Below, in pieces: positions 1-9,798 of a stretch of 64,000 nt of DNA; the stretch's first letter is position 1, and each line of letters begins with the position of its first letter. The notes below the pieces were generated by a model, which had not been told where the DNA came from, did not search any database, and saw only the letters and a list, made by a program, of their open reading frames with translations. This DNA comes from Candidatus Gastranaerophilales bacterium (GTDB lineage Bacteria; Cyanobacteriota; Vampirovibrionia; Gastranaerophilales; Gastranaerophilaceae), in NCBI GenBank assembly GCA_944324905.1, contig CALUYB010000009.1, forward strand, positions 1 through 64,000. Reading direction: 5' to 3'. A program made the position numbers and the translations under genes.

Positions 1-1296
1 AACAAAGGTGTTCAATTGCTTCTTGACTCAGTAGTTGAACTAATGCCTTCACCTGTTGACGTTAAGGCTATTGAAGGCGAACTTGAGGACGGTACAAAGG
101 TTGAGCGCCACTCATCAGATGAAGAACCTTTTGCAGCTCTTGCATTTAAAGTTATGACAGATCCTTACGTTGGTCGTTTAACATTTATGAGAGTCTACTC
201 AGGAAAATTAACTTCAGGTTCTTATGTTCTTAACGCTACAAACGGCAAAAAAGAACGTATTTCAAGACTTGTACAAATGCAAGCTGATCAAAGAAACGAA
301 ATTACTGAAGTATATGCAGGTGATATTTGCGCTGCAGTTGGTTTAAAAGATACAACAACAGGTGATACGCTTTGCGATGAAAAAGCACCTATCATCCTGG
401 AAAGAATGACTTTCCCGACACCTGTTATCTCGGTTGCAATTGAACCCAAAACAAAAGCAGACCAAGACAAAATGGGTATTGCATTACAAAAACTTGCAGA
501 AGAAGACCCATCTTTCCAAGTTAAAACAGATAATGAAACAGGTCAAACAATCATCTCCGGTATGGGCGAACTTCACCTTGACATCATTGTTGACCGTTTA
601 ATGAGAGAATTTAAAGTTGACGCTAACGTTGGTAAACCTCAAGTTGCTTATCGTGAAACAATCAGAGGTACTGCTGATCAAGACTCTAAATTCATCCGTC
701 AATCAGGTGGTCGTGGTCAATACGGACACGTTAAAGTTAAAATCGAACCCGCTGAAGAAAATGCAGGATTTGTATTTGAAAATAAAATCGTCGGTGGTGC
801 TATTCCTAAAGAATACATTGAACCGGCAAGAAAAGGTATGGAAGAAGCTCTTGAAGGCGGTATTATTGCAGGTTTCCCTGTAATCGACGTAAAAGTTACT
901 CTATACGATGGTACATATCACGATGTTGACTCATCAGAAATGGCATTTAAAATCGCAGGTTCTATGGCAATGAAAGACGGTATCAAAAAAGCTCGTCCTT
1001 GTATTCTTGAACCTATGATGAAAGTTGAAATCGAAGTTCCTGAAGAAAATACAGGTGATATAATAGGTGATATTTCATCTCGTAGAGGTCGTGTAGAAGG
1101 TATGGAAATGATTGAAGGAACAGGTATTCAAAAAGTACGTGCAATCGTTCCTCTGGCTGAAATGTTCGGATACGCTACAGACATCCGTTCAAAAACTCAA
1201 GGCCGCGGTACTTTCTCAATGGAATTCTGCAAATACGAACAAGTTCCTGCTAACATTGAAACTGAAATTATTTCTAAATCAGGCGCAAACGCTTAG
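1..1296 (+). CDS. fusA: Elongation factor G, C-terminal part (5' end outside window)
   Basis: This is the C-terminal 431 residues of the ribosomal translocase EF-G, a GTPase that moves tRNA and mRNA through the ribosome after peptide transfer. The reading frame is open from base 1, so the GTPase domain lies upstream. Visible parts are the end of the G-domain region, the beta-barrel domain II ([10 protein letters not shown] follows it), domain III ([14 protein letters not shown]), domain IV ([13 protein letters not shown]) and domain V ([26 protein letters not shown]). All are typical of bacterial EF-G, and the C-terminus has the usual length. Full-length homologues have about 690 residues. 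It is followed at once by a strong terminator, so it is probably the last gene of its operon. Confidence 0.97.
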   Translation, partial: NKGVQLLLDSVVELMPSPVDVKAIEGELEDGTKVERHSSDEEPFAALAFKVMTDPYVGRLTFMRVYSGKLTSGSYVLNATNGKKERISRLVQMQADQRNEITEVYAGDICAAVGLKDTTTGDTLCDEKAPIILERMTFPTPVISVAIEPKTKADQDKMGIALQKLAEEDPSFQVKTDNETGQTIISGMGELHLDIIVDRLMREFKVDANVGKPQVAYRETIRGTADQDSKFIRQSGGRGQYGHVKVKIEPAEENAGFVFENKIVGGAIPKEYIEPARKGMEEALEGGIIAGFPVIDVKVTLYDGTYHDVDSSEMAFKIAGSMAMKDGIKKARPCILEPMMKVEIEVPEENTGDIIGDISSRRGRVEGMEMIEGTGIQKVRAIVPLAEMFGYATDIRSKTQGRGTFSMEFCKYEQVPANIETEIISKSGANA

Positions 1297-1317
1297 GTTT
1301 TACAAATAATATCTTAA

Positions 1318-1347
1318 TAAATGAGGGTTTAAAAAACCCTCATTTTT
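1318..1347 (+). terminator. Intrinsic terminator of fusA
   Basis: An inverted repeat (ATGAGGGTTT / AAAACCCTCAT) separated by two bases is followed by a run of five T, about 22 bp after the fusA stop codon. Confidence 0.9.
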
Positions 1348-1417
1348 AATAGCAAATTTTTATTTTTTTGGTTGTTATAGAATTATCACCATGACAAAAA
1401 TACGGAAAGGAAACAAA

Positions 1418-1807
1418 ATGAATATTTTCTCAAATCAAAACACTTCATTTGGTGCAACATTTAAACCATATCCTACAGGAGAAAAAGAAACTGTCAGACA
1501 AATGTACGACAGAAATATTGCTAAGTTAGAAAACGCAAAAAAAAGTGCGCTAAAAACTCTTGACTGTATGGCAAAAAGTGAAAAAATTCAAAACCAATTA
1601 GAAAGAATGCCAGAAAGCGACCAATTAATATTATCAATAAACGAGCATGATATAGACATAGACGGCAATATTAAAATACAACAACCAAAAATGTTTTATG
1701 TAAAAGAAGACGGCCAAGACAAAATGTTTGAAATAACTTCTCAAGACCCACAAGAAATTGAAGAAGAAATAAGCACTTGGCTTGATGAAATAGAAAACAA
1801 TCAATAA
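1418..1807 (+). CDS. Small acidic protein of unknown function
   Basis: The 129-residue product is not recognised. The ATG at 1418 is preferred over the in-frame ATG at 1391 because GGAAAGG lies about 7 bp upstream of it. The N-terminus (MNIFSNQNTSFGATFKPYP) is polar, lacks a signal peptide and reads like a disordered tail. The middle is Lys/Glu-rich and probably helical, and the C-terminus is strongly acidic (EIEEEISTWLDEIENNQ). There is no membrane segment and no visible catalytic motif. The gene is monocistronic between two terminators. Confidence 0.75.
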   Translation: MNIFSNQNTSFGATFKPYPTGEKETVRQMYDRNIAKLENAKKSALKTLDCMAKSEKIQNQLERMPESDQLILSINEHDIDIDGNIKIQQPKMFYVKEDGQDKMFEITSQDPQEIEEEISTWLDEIENNQ

Positions 1808-1811
1808 TTTT

Positions 1812-1840
1812 AAAGCGGGGCAAAAACCCCGCTTTTTTTA
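1812..1840 (+). terminator. Intrinsic terminator after the 129-aa gene
   Basis: The stem AGCGGGG / CCCCGCT with a CAAAAA-type loop is followed by seven T. It lies between convergent genes and overlaps the last codon of hydG on the other strand. Confidence 0.88.
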
Positions 1841-3256
1841 AAATTTAAAATCCCTTTGTCCTTGTTCGATTTTCTTAAGATTTTCTTTAACGGTTTGTTT
1901 TATTTTTTCGTTTTCAATAAGCTCAACCTCTTTTAAAATAAGCTTTTCACCGATTGCTTTTGTTTCCTCGGAAGCGTAATCCTCAAGATATTCTTTCAAT
2001 GTCATAATGGCATTTGGCTGACAGAAATTATGTATTTGCTGACTTTTACAAATTTCCATAAACCTGTCCCCTGTTCTGCCTTGCCTGTAGCAAGATGTAC
2101 AAAAGCTCGGCAGATAGCCTAATTCCATCAGCCATTTTATAACTTCATCTAAAGGACGTCTGTCAGAAACATCAAATTGAGCAGAATCCTCACTATCGGG
2201 CATTGGTTTAAAGTAGCCGCCTACACTTGTTTTTGAACCACCCGAGATTTGTGAAACACCAAGACTTAAAAGCCTTTCTCTGCACTCTTTTGATTCCCTT
2301 GTTGAAATAATCATGCCTGTGTATGGCGTTGCGATTCTAATGCAAGCAACGATTTTAGCAAAAACATCATCATCAATACCATTGTCAAAAGCATTCGGAT
2401 CAATGTCATCGGCATGCTTAATTCTTGGAACGCTAATTGCATGAGGCCCTACACCAAATGCAGCTTCAAGGTGTTCTGCATGCATTAAAAGCCCCGCAAA
2501 TTCATAGCGATATAACTCCAAACCAAATAAAACGCCTAAACTTACATCATCAATACCTGCTTCCATTGCTCTGTCCATAGCTTCTGTATGGTAGGCATAA
2601 TTATGCTTTGGACCTGTCGGGTGAAGTTTTTCATAGCTTTCTTTATGGTAAGTTTCTTGAAATAAAATATATGTGCCAATTCCTGCATCATGTAATTTTT
2701 TATAATTTTCAACCGTTGTTGCAGCAATGTTAACATTCACACGACGAATTGAACCGTTTTTGTGTTTAACGTCATAAATTGTTTTAATAGAATCCAAAAT
2801 GTATTCAATTGGATTGTTAACAGGGTCCTCACCTGATTCAATAGCAAGACGCTTATGCCCCATATCCTGTAGTGCTTCAACTTCTTGTCTTATTTCTTCT
2901 TGAGTTAATTTTTTCCTTGGGATGTGCTTATTTTTCAGGTGATAAGGGCAGTAAACACAGCCATTTACACAATAATTAGACAAATACAAGGGCGCAAAAA
3001 GTACAATTCTGTTACCGTAATAATCCTGTTTAATTTCTCGAGCAAGTGCATAAATTTCCTCCACTTTCTCAGGGATGTCGCAATCCAGTAAAACCGCTGC
3101 TTCCCTATGATTTAAACCTTTTTTAAGACGTGCTTTTTCAAGTATTTTATCAACAACTTCAACGTTATTTTTATTTTTTTGTGCATATTCAAGCGTGTCT
3201 AAAATTTCCTGATGAGAAATAAATTCTTCAGCTTTGTGTGATTTTGGATTATACAT
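1838..3256 (-). CDS. hydG: [FeFe]-hydrogenase maturation radical SAM enzyme HydG (tyrosine lyase)
   Basis: HydG cleaves tyrosine to p-cresol and dehydroglycine and makes the CO and CN ligands of the [FeFe]-hydrogenase H-cluster. The 472-residue length matches the family. The radical SAM cluster motif is CX3CX2C at about residues 96-103 (NYCVNGCVYCPY). The second, HydG-type cluster site is in the C-terminal region (CTSCYRQGRTGDRFM, then FCQPNA, a CX2CX22C spacing). That second site distinguishes it from ThiH and HydE, as does the long C-terminal domain. GAGAGG lies just upstream of the ATG. No hydE, hydF or hydrogenase structural gene is in the window, so its partners must be elsewhere. It implies fermentative hydrogen metabolism. 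Confidence 0.94.
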   Translation of the reverse strand: MYNPKSHKAEEFISHQEILDTLEYAQKNKNNVEVVDKILEKARLKKGLNHREAAVLLDCDIPEKVEEIYALAREIKQDYYGNRIVLFAPLYLSNYCVNGCVYCPYHLKNKHIPRKKLTQEEIRQEVEALQDMGHKRLAIESGEDPVNNPIEYILDSIKTIYDVKHKNGSIRRVNVNIAATTVENYKKLHDAGIGTYILFQETYHKESYEKLHPTGPKHNYAYHTEAMDRAMEAGIDDVSLGVLFGLELYRYEFAGLLMHAEHLEAAFGVGPHAISVPRIKHADDIDPNAFDNGIDDDVFAKIVACIRIATPYTGMIISTRESKECRERLLSLGVSQISGGSKTSVGGYFKPMPDSEDSAQFDVSDRRPLDEVIKWLMELGYLPSFCTSCYRQGRTGDRFMEICKSQQIHNFCQPNAIMTLKEYLEDYASEETKAIGEKLILKEVELIENEKIKQTVKENLKKIEQGQRDFKF

Positions 3257-3315
3257 ATTACTACCTCTCTTACAAGCAATATTATATCACTTAAATAATA
3301 AAGGTAGCGTAATAA

Positions 3316-3609
3316 TTATCTGATTCGCCAACTGTAATTTACATAAGCCGGATATGCATAATTGCAGCAAGTTGTCATATGTTTAGGTCCCTTACAATGA
3401 CAGTGTTTTTTATGTGGTGGTTTATGCATTTTTGGTGGAGGCGGAGGGGGACAAGGTCTTGAGATGGCATTTGTGGCAATCGCTCCTATTGCAACGCCTG
3501 CAACAACTCCGCCTATTACGGAGCCGACATTTGAACACCTTGCATAGGTTGGTGTAGAGCAAACAAAAAGAAATCCGAAAATAATAAATAAGACAGCCAT
3601 TTTTTTCAT
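3316..3609 (-). CDS. Small exported glycine-zipper protein
   Basis: The 97-residue product starts with a clear Sec signal peptide (MKKMAVLFIIFGFLFVCSTPTYA, cut after TYA). A glycine-zipper-like segment follows (SVIGGVVAGVAIGAIA, about residues 29-46), then a run of prolines and a His/Lys/Cys-rich tail (HKPPHKKHCHCKG). Glycine zippers are common in small outer-membrane or envelope proteins, and the His/Cys tail could bind metal; both points are inference. AAGGGA precedes the start. It lies upstream of hydG on the same strand but 59 bp away, so co-transcription is possible. Confidence 0.7.
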   Translation of the reverse strand: MKKMAVLFIIFGFLFVCSTPTYARCSNVGSVIGGVVAGVAIGAIATNAISRPCPPPPPPKMHKPPHKKHCHCKGPKHMTTCCNYAYPAYVNYSWRIR

Positions 3610-3663
3610 ATTTTAAATCCCTTAACTCCTACATGAATATAACGATTTAAAAATAAAAAAGTT

Positions 3664-3698
3664 CAAAAAAATAGTGCGCTTTTTTAAAAAGCGCACTA
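3664..3698 (-). terminator. Intrinsic terminator of eno
   Basis: Read on the minus strand, the stem TAGTGCGCTTTTT / AAAAAGCGCACTA is followed by seven T, about 20 bp after the enolase stop. Confidence 0.9.
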
Positions 3699-3718
3699 AA
3701 CTAATATTTTAAGCTTAA

Positions 3719-5083
<1,365 letters not shown>

Positions 5084-5111
5084 TCAAAAAAGGCATGCAA
5101 GCAATGTTAAT

Positions 5112-5135
5112 AATCTTTATATCGATATAAAGATT
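5112..5135. promoter_or_regulatory. Perfect 24-bp palindrome between eno and the 103-aa gene
   Basis: AATCTTTATATC is followed directly by its exact reverse complement GATATAAAGATT, with centre ATCGAT and no spacer. It sits 76 bp upstream of the eno start and 69 bp upstream of the divergent gene. There is no T-run on either side, so it does not look like a terminator. A dimeric repressor or activator site acting on one or both genes is the simplest reading, but the factor is unknown. Confidence 0.55.
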
Positions 5136-5204
5136 GTATAAATAAAAACAGTTTTTATATTTTTTTGGATTATACTTTAAAAGAAATCGATCAGGAGAAT
5201 AAAA

Positions 5205-5516
5205 ATGCAAGCAGTTTTAAATCACAAGACTACAGTTGTTGAAAATAATGAAGCAAAATTAGACACTTTGCTAAAAATGTTAATTGATGCAGATGCTAAA
5301 ACCAAAAGTGATGTCGAAAATCGTATCGTTAATATGGGCGAAGGTATTGCAAATCTGCTTGTAGACAGACTTCAAAAAGTTAAAGGAACTCAAAGAGGTG
5401 TTATTGCAATGAGCCTTATAAGACTTGGCGAATGTTCAATTGCTCCACTTAAAAGATTAGCACTTGAATCAAGAGAGTTTCAATGGATTGCAAATTATTT
5501 AATCTCTGAAATATAG
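5205..5516 (+). CDS. Small HEAT-like helical repeat protein
   Basis: The 103-residue product is not assigned to a named family. It is probably all-helical, and the pattern VENRIVNMGEGIANLLVDRLQK / RGVIAMSLIRLGECSIAPLKRLA resembles two HEAT-type helical pairs, which usually mediate protein-protein contacts. There is no signal peptide or membrane segment. AGGAGA precedes the ATG by 6-7 bp and a TATACT box lies at 5171-5176. It is a single-gene unit ended by the terminator at 5587-5630. Both the repeat assignment and any function are inference. Confidence 0.7.
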   Translation: MQAVLNHKTTVVENNEAKLDTLLKMLIDADAKTKSDVENRIVNMGEGIANLLVDRLQKVKGTQRGVIAMSLIRLGECSIAPLKRLALESREFQWIANYLISEI

Positions 5517-5586
5517 ACTTCAAGCTTAATTGCGATTATTAAATAGTCCTTTTAGATAACCTTTTATGGTAATGAAGATATAGTTT

Positions 5587-5630
5587 AAAAAATGCATAAT
5601 TCAAGAAAAATGAGTTATGCATTTTTTATT
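5587..5630 (+). terminator. Intrinsic terminator after the 103-aa gene
   Basis: The stem AAAAAATGCATAA / TTATGCATTTTTT encloses a 15-base loop and ends in a T-run. It contains the in-frame ATG at 5617, which argues against that ATG as the start of the next gene. Confidence 0.85.
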
Positions 5631-5667
5631 GTCAAAACAACATCGTCTTTCAATAAAAGGAGGAAAA

Positions 5668-7569
5668 ATGACTATTAAAAATTTTGTACTTAGTGCAACA
5701 GTTGCCTCTGTATTTGCTCTAACCGTACCTGTCAGTTTTGCGGCATGCCCGGTTGATAACAACTGTGGTTGCCCCGAACCTTGTATGGAAAAAGTAACAC
5801 CTGAGACTGCTGTTTGTAAAAAGTGTAATCAAACACCTTGCAAATGCAAAAAAGAAAAGAAAAAGAAAAAACACAACTGCGATCCTTGTGAAACAGGTGC
5901 TGCAGCTCCTGCACCTGATTGCGGCTGCGATGTGCCAAAGGACGACTGCGGTTGCAACACAGGTTGTGCAACTCCAGCGTATGAACAAGCACCACAACCA
6001 AAAGCACAGGTTTACGCTTATCCAAACTCAATTTATTCAAACGCTAATGAAGCTGTTGTTGGTGAAAGTTCAAACAATGCAATTATCAACGATAACATGT
6101 TGGAAGCATACAACGGTGTAATGGTGGATGACTCCTGCCCTACAGGTTGTGCTGCGCCTGTAATTCAGGATTTACCCAAAACAGACTGCAACCCTGCGCC
6201 AAACGTATCTTCTCCAACTTCAATGGATGCAAAAAAAATTATTAAAGAAGAAATACCTAACATAACAGGTATGGCAGCAGATATCGGCGAACAAATGTAC
6301 CCTGATGTGCCAAACAGCTACTGGGCAAGTGCCGATATTAACCGTTTAACCGAACAATGTATTGTTGTAGGTTATCCGGACAGATTATTTAAACCTAATA
6401 AAAACGTATCAAGAGCTGAAATGGCAACAATGGTTGTTAAAGGCTACAACCTTGAAGACCAATGCTTGACTGAAGCGGGCAATTTCCCTGATGTACCTAA
6501 ATCACACTGGGCTTATGAAGCTATCAACAAAGGTGTTGGCGCAGATATGATTGAAGGCTACACTAACGGTTTATTTAAACCAAACGGAAATATTACAAGA
6601 ACAGAAGCTCTTGCAATTTTATCTAAAGGCATAAATTGCCCTATGGATAGCTGCAAAGCAGATGAAATTCTATCTAAATATACAGACGGAAATCAAGTTC
6701 CTGCTTGGGCAAGAGAATGTGTAGCAAAGGCTATTGATAACGGCGCATTAAAAGATGAATCAAGCTCAAAAATTCGTCCTAACCAAAAAGCAACTCGTGC
6801 AGAAATCAGCTCAATGCTACAAAGTGTACGTGTAGCAGGCGGTTATGATACTGATGTAAAATCAGCATGTGCACCTTGCGAACAAACTGAAAAAATGTTT
6901 GTTGAAAAAGAAGAATGTGTAAAACTTCCTACACTTGAACTTTCAATGAACGATATTATTAACGCTAAAAACGCTAACGTTGGCGAACAATTTGCAGCAA
7001 CTACATTAAATGAAATTACAATCAACGGAACAACTTTCCCATGCGGTTCAACCGTAAGAGGCAAAATAACCGAAGTTATTCGCCCATCTAAAGGCAATGC
7101 CGGCGCATTAAAATTGTCTTTCAATCAAATTTCTTACGGTAAATGCAAAGAAATGTTACCAAGACAAGTTCATACTGCAATGGTTCAAAAACAAAAAGAT
7201 GTTAACTTTATGGTTCGCGCAATCCAATTCCCATTTACAATGGTAGGTACAGTACTTGGTACTGCAGGTAGAACAGTGGGTGGTGCAGCAATTGGTATTG
7301 CAAACGCAACTGAAGCATTGTTTGATCAAGCAGGTGTTGGTACAGGTGAATTGTTCTCAGGTAAATTCAGAGCAGCGGGCAGAAGCTATCAAGACGGCTT
7401 AAAAACTGCTTTCAAAGCTCCTGTTGACCTAACAAGAACAGCACTGTCAGGTACTTTAGGTACTCTGCAAACATCAGCAGATGAACTTACATACCTTGTA
7501 GATCCAAATGGCATGGCTATTTCTAAGGTTAACCCTAAAGAAAAAGTAACTATTGCTTTTGGTGAATAA
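5668..7569 (+). CDS. Exported Cys-rich protein with three SLH domains
   Basis: The 633-residue product starts at the ATG at 5668, preceded by AAAGGAGG; an in-frame ATG at 5617 falls inside the upstream terminator. Signal peptide: MTIKNFVLSATVASVFALTV, cleaved near SFA-AC. Residues about 20-110 are very Cys-rich (CGCPEPC, CKKCNQTPCKCKK, CDPC, CGCD, CGCNTGC), with a Lys-rich stretch. Three S-layer homology domains follow: FPDVP-type starts at YPDVPNSYWA and FPDVPKSHWA, and a weaker third at PAWARECVAKAID. The C-terminal 200 residues contain a small beta-rich region, then Gly/Ala helices (TVLGTAGRTVGGAAIGIANA). SLH domains bind cell-wall polymers, and in Cyanobacteria-related cells SLH proteins tether the outer membrane. 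The Cys-rich part may be disulfide cross-linked or bind metal. Confidence 0.88.
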   Translation: MTIKNFVLSATVASVFALTVPVSFAACPVDNNCGCPEPCMEKVTPETAVCKKCNQTPCKCKKEKKKKKHNCDPCETGAAAPAPDCGCDVPKDDCGCNTGCATPAYEQAPQPKAQVYAYPNSIYSNANEAVVGESSNNAIINDNMLEAYNGVMVDDSCPTGCAAPVIQDLPKTDCNPAPNVSSPTSMDAKKIIKEEIPNITGMAADIGEQMYPDVPNSYWASADINRLTEQCIVVGYPDRLFKPNKNVSRAEMATMVVKGYNLEDQCLTEAGNFPDVPKSHWAYEAINKGVGADMIEGYTNGLFKPNGNITRTEALAILSKGINCPMDSCKADEILSKYTDGNQVPAWARECVAKAIDNGALKDESSSKIRPNQKATRAEISSMLQSVRVAGGYDTDVKSACAPCEQTEKMFVEKEECVKLPTLELSMNDIINAKNANVGEQFAATTLNEITINGTTFPCGSTVRGKITEVIRPSKGNAGALKLSFNQISYGKCKEMLPRQVHTAMVQKQKDVNFMVRAIQFPFTMVGTVLGTAGRTVGGAAIGIANATEALFDQAGVGTGELFSGKFRAAGRSYQDGLKTAFKAPVDLTRTALSGTLGTLQTSADELTYLVDPNGMAISKVNPKEKVTIAFGE

Positions 7570-7581
7570 GACATAACGTCT

Positions 7582-7620
7582 GGTTTGAGGGCTACTTAAA
7601 AAGCAGCCCTCAAATTTTTA
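7582..7620 (+). terminator. Intrinsic terminator of the SLH gene
   Basis: The stem TTTGAGGGCT / AGCCCTCAAA (imperfect near the loop) is followed by TTTTTA, shortly after the stop codon at 7569. Confidence 0.85.
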
Positions 7621-7629
7621 TATATAGAA

Positions 7630-8091
7630 TTATTTATTCTTTTCGCTAACAAAATAATACTGCAGATAGGGCAAGTTTTTAAAACCTGATTTTTCATAGG
7701 CCTTAATTGCACCCAAATTTTCTTTTTCAACTTCTAACCTAAATATTTTTTCGGGATATTTATTTTTAATATAAGTAATAAAATCAGGTATAATACCCTT
7801 GCCCCTATATTGCTCTTTTAAATATAAATCTTCAAACCACAAACATTCTCGTCCAAATTCTGTTGAATAGCTTTTTGCAAGCATAACATAACCAAGAATA
7901 TTTTCAGAACTTACAATAAGATAACATTCTAAATAAGGATTATCATTAATCGCATTTTCAAAATTTGCATTAAAAATTTCTTCGCTACCATTTGTGTATA
8001 GAGCATCTGAGGAATAGAAAACTCTCATCATCTCAAGAAAGCAATCTTTATCATTTTTATTTAATTTTCTGTATTCAATATTCATAATCAT
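7630..8091 (-). CDS. GNAT-family N-acetyltransferase
   Basis: The 153-residue product fits the GNAT fold. The acetyl-CoA-binding core is visible as LYLKEQYRGKGIIPDFITYIK (motif A, R/Q-x-x-G-x-G/A), followed by FRLEVEKENLGAIKAYEKSGF, the typical C-terminal strand-helix. These enzymes transfer an acetyl group from acetyl-CoA to an amine, but the substrate cannot be read from sequence. Two ATGs six bases apart (8091 and 8085) are possible starts, with no clear ribosome site for either. It is transcribed divergently from the next gene. Confidence 0.85.
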   Translation of the reverse strand: MIMNIEYRKLNKNDKDCFLEMMRVFYSSDALYTNGSEEIFNANFENAINDNPYLECYLIVSSENILGYVMLAKSYSTEFGRECLWFEDLYLKEQYRGKGIIPDFITYIKNKYPEKIFRLEVEKENLGAIKAYEKSGFKNLPYLQYYFVSEKNK

Positions 8092-8132
8092 ATTATAATA
8101 TATAATAATTCAACATAATCAAGGAGGGTTTT

Positions 8133-8546
8133 ATGGATAATAAATTTGTTGAAAATGCAGTTGATAATTTTTTAAATCAAGGTTGCTCATGCTCTGAAAG
8201 TATTGTTACGGCAGCAGTACAGGCAGGCTATGCTCCTGAAGAATTAATTAGTGTTGCAACATCTTTTTCAGGAGGCATGGGTTCAGGCTGCCTATGCGGA
8301 GCAGTAGCCGGTTCGCAAATTGTTATAGGACATTTGCATGGCAAAAACAAGACAAACACAGCGCGCACACTTGCAAAAGAGTTTGTTGAAGAATTTAAAA
8401 AAGCACACAAAGTAACATGTTGCAAGGCATTAACCGCAGGGCTTGATTTCCATTCACCTGAGAGGAAAAAGCACTGTGTAAATATGGTACAAAGCTGCGC
8501 GAAAATATTAAGCGAAATGTTTGAAAAAGAAAAATCTAAAGTCTAA
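8133..8546 (+). CDS. C_GCAxxG_C_C family protein
   Basis: The 137-residue product matches the C_GCAxxG_C_C family, redox-type proteins named after their cysteine spacing and common in anaerobes. Visible elements are CSCSES near residue 20, the central glycine/cysteine loop GGMGSGCLCGAVAGS, then CC (HKVTCCKAL) and a final pair CVNMVQSCAKI. The family is predicted to bind a metal or to do redox work; its biochemistry is not established. AAGGAGGG precedes the ATG. The stop codon overlaps the convergent XRE gene by four bases, with no terminator between them. Confidence 0.85.
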   Translation: MDNKFVENAVDNFLNQGCSCSESIVTAAVQAGYAPEELISVATSFSGGMGSGCLCGAVAGSQIVIGHLHGKNKTNTARTLAKEFVEEFKKAHKVTCCKALTAGLDFHSPERKKHCVNMVQSCAKILSEMFEKEKSKV

Positions 8547-8773
8547 ACAATCTCTCTTAAATTAAGTTTATGTTGAATAGGCTCGTTTTCTAAAAGGTCA
8601 GCAATTGAACAATCAAGAGCCTCACAAAGTCTGTCCATATTCTCATAAGACGGTTGAGTTCTGCCGTTTGCCCAAGAGTAAACTGTCTGCTGTGGCAGAT
8701 TTAGTTCTTTTGCAAGTTTATAAAGGCTGTAGCCTTTTTTTTCTTTTGCCGTTTCTCTGATTTTAATTTTCAT
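8543..8773 (-). CDS. XRE-family helix-turn-helix regulator
   Basis: This is a 76-residue single-domain DNA-binding protein (an ATG four codons further upstream is also possible). The helix-turn-helix is in residues about 15-45: YSLYKLAKELNLPQQTVYSW followed by ANGRTQPS. The end (LCEALDCSIADLLEN) is the normal last helix of the Cro/C1-type domain. It has no sensor or oligomerisation domain. Just upstream, a near-palindromic CATGATATATTATATCCATG sequence at 8807-8826 could be its own operator. Its stop overlaps the stop of the convergent C_GCAxxG_C_C gene. Confidence 0.88.
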   Translation of the reverse strand: MKIKIRETAKEKKGYSLYKLAKELNLPQQTVYSWANGRTQPSYENMDRLCEALDCSIADLLENEPIQHKLNLREIV

Positions 8774-8934
8774 TATCTTTTCCAAAATGGCTAATACATT
8801 AACCTACATGATATATTATATCCATGAGCGGGAATTAAATACAGTAATTTTGCATTTTTTACTCTTTTTGTATGAAAATCATAAAATAAACTAAATATAT
8901 TAATAAAGAAAACGTAAATAATTATATAAAATAC

Positions 8935-8962
8935 TTGTCTTTTGACATCAAAACATTATAAA
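8935..8962 (+). promoter_or_regulatory. Candidate sigma-70 promoter of the TPR-fliW-csrA operon
   Basis: TTGTCT, 16 bp, TATAAA places a start site near 8969 and leaves a short leader containing the GAGGT ribosome site. An overlapping TTGACA (8942-8947) with TATAAA at 8964 is an alternative, but it would start transcription inside the ribosome site. Confidence 0.45.
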
Positions 8963-8989
8963 ATATAAAAAAAGAGGTAGTTTATTATT

Positions 8990-9790
8990 ATGAAAAAAGT
9001 TTTAATATTAGCTTTATGCATTATGTTATCGGGTACTTATTGTTTAGCAAAAACGCAGACAAAATCCGTAAATTCAAAAGTATATTCAGGCATTTCCAAT
9101 TATAAAAAAGCAAATTACACAGGCTGTATTCAAGATATGCAAGAAGCTCTCAAGAAAAACCCTAACGACATTCTTGCAAAATATTATCTTGCCCTTGTTT
9201 ACACTAAAATCGGTCTAAAAGATGAAGCTAAAAAGTATTATCAAGAAGTAATTAATCAAGGAAGTGAAAAACTTTTGGTTGATTACTCTAAAAAAGCCGT
9301 AACTTGTCTTGAAAACCCCGAAGATAAGTTATGCGCAGTTAAAGAAGAAAAAGATGATGAAATGGATGAATTTATTGAGTCAAAACAATTTTTGCACCCT
9401 GATTTGGTTAAAAGCATGCAAAAACGCGAGCTTAAAGACTTAAAAGAAAACTTTAATGCCGATAAACTGCCAAACATGGAAGATTACAGATTTATCAACG
9501 ATGCAAAAGATGAAGTACCGACTGACGCACAAATTGCAGCAGCAGTAAAAGTTCTTGCAAAAGTTGGCTATAATCCTGCAGCACAAATATACAACAACTC
9601 ATATATTAGTCCGCAAATGGCTCAAATAAGTGCATTTACAGGTAATCAAAACACAAATAATAATTTTGTAAATATGTTACCTTATTTAATGGCTCAAAAA
9701 GGAAGCAATTCAAGTATAAGTCCTGAGTTAATTCAAACCATGCTTTTAAATCAAAGTATGACAAATCTTGACTTTGGAATGAACAACTAG
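8990..9790 (+). CDS. Exported TPR-repeat protein upstream of fliW
   Basis: The 266-residue product has a signal peptide (MKKVLILALCIMLSGTYCLA) that could also be a lipoprotein-like signal, although no clean lipobox is seen. Residues about 35-105 form at least two TPR-type helical pairs (YKKANYTGCIQDMQEALKKNP, ILAKYYLALVYTKIGLKDEA). The middle is highly charged (KEEKDDEMDEFIESKQF), and the C-terminus is Asn/Gln-rich and probably disordered. It is the first gene of a compact unit with fliW (8-bp gap), csrA and another TPR-like gene. This suggests an envelope or flagellum-assembly role, but no specific function can be assigned. Confidence 0.78.
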   Translation: MKKVLILALCIMLSGTYCLAKTQTKSVNSKVYSGISNYKKANYTGCIQDMQEALKKNPNDILAKYYLALVYTKIGLKDEAKKYYQEVINQGSEKLLVDYSKKAVTCLENPEDKLCAVKEEKDDEMDEFIESKQFLHPDLVKSMQKRELKDLKENFNADKLPNMEDYRFINDAKDEVPTDAQIAAAVKVLAKVGYNPAAQIYNNSYISPQMAQISAFTGNQNTNNNFVNMLPYLMAQKGSNSSISPELIQTMLLNQSMTNLDFGMNN

Positions 9791-9798
9791 AGAAGACT

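Noticed and set aside
5617-5667. Upstream in-frame ATG extending the SLH protein by 17 residues
   Set aside because: This ATG lies in the stem of a terminator, and the ATG at 5668 has a strong ribosome site and a proper signal peptide.
5719-6121. Cys-rich reading frames on both strands over the SLH gene
   Set aside because: They are shadow frames of the true Cys-rich coding sequence, without ribosome sites or coding-like composition.
8807-8826. Near-palindrome CATGATATATTATATCCATG upstream of the XRE gene
   Set aside because: The two halves are out of register by one base and the sequence is AT-rich, so it is only mentioned as a possible operator, not claimed.
9439-9465. GCCGATAA, a sigma-28-like -10 element, inside the exported TPR gene
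   Set aside because: The nearest TAAA gives a 13-bp spacer instead of 15, and the bases are ordinary codons (Asn-Ala-Asp-Lys). Best read as chance.
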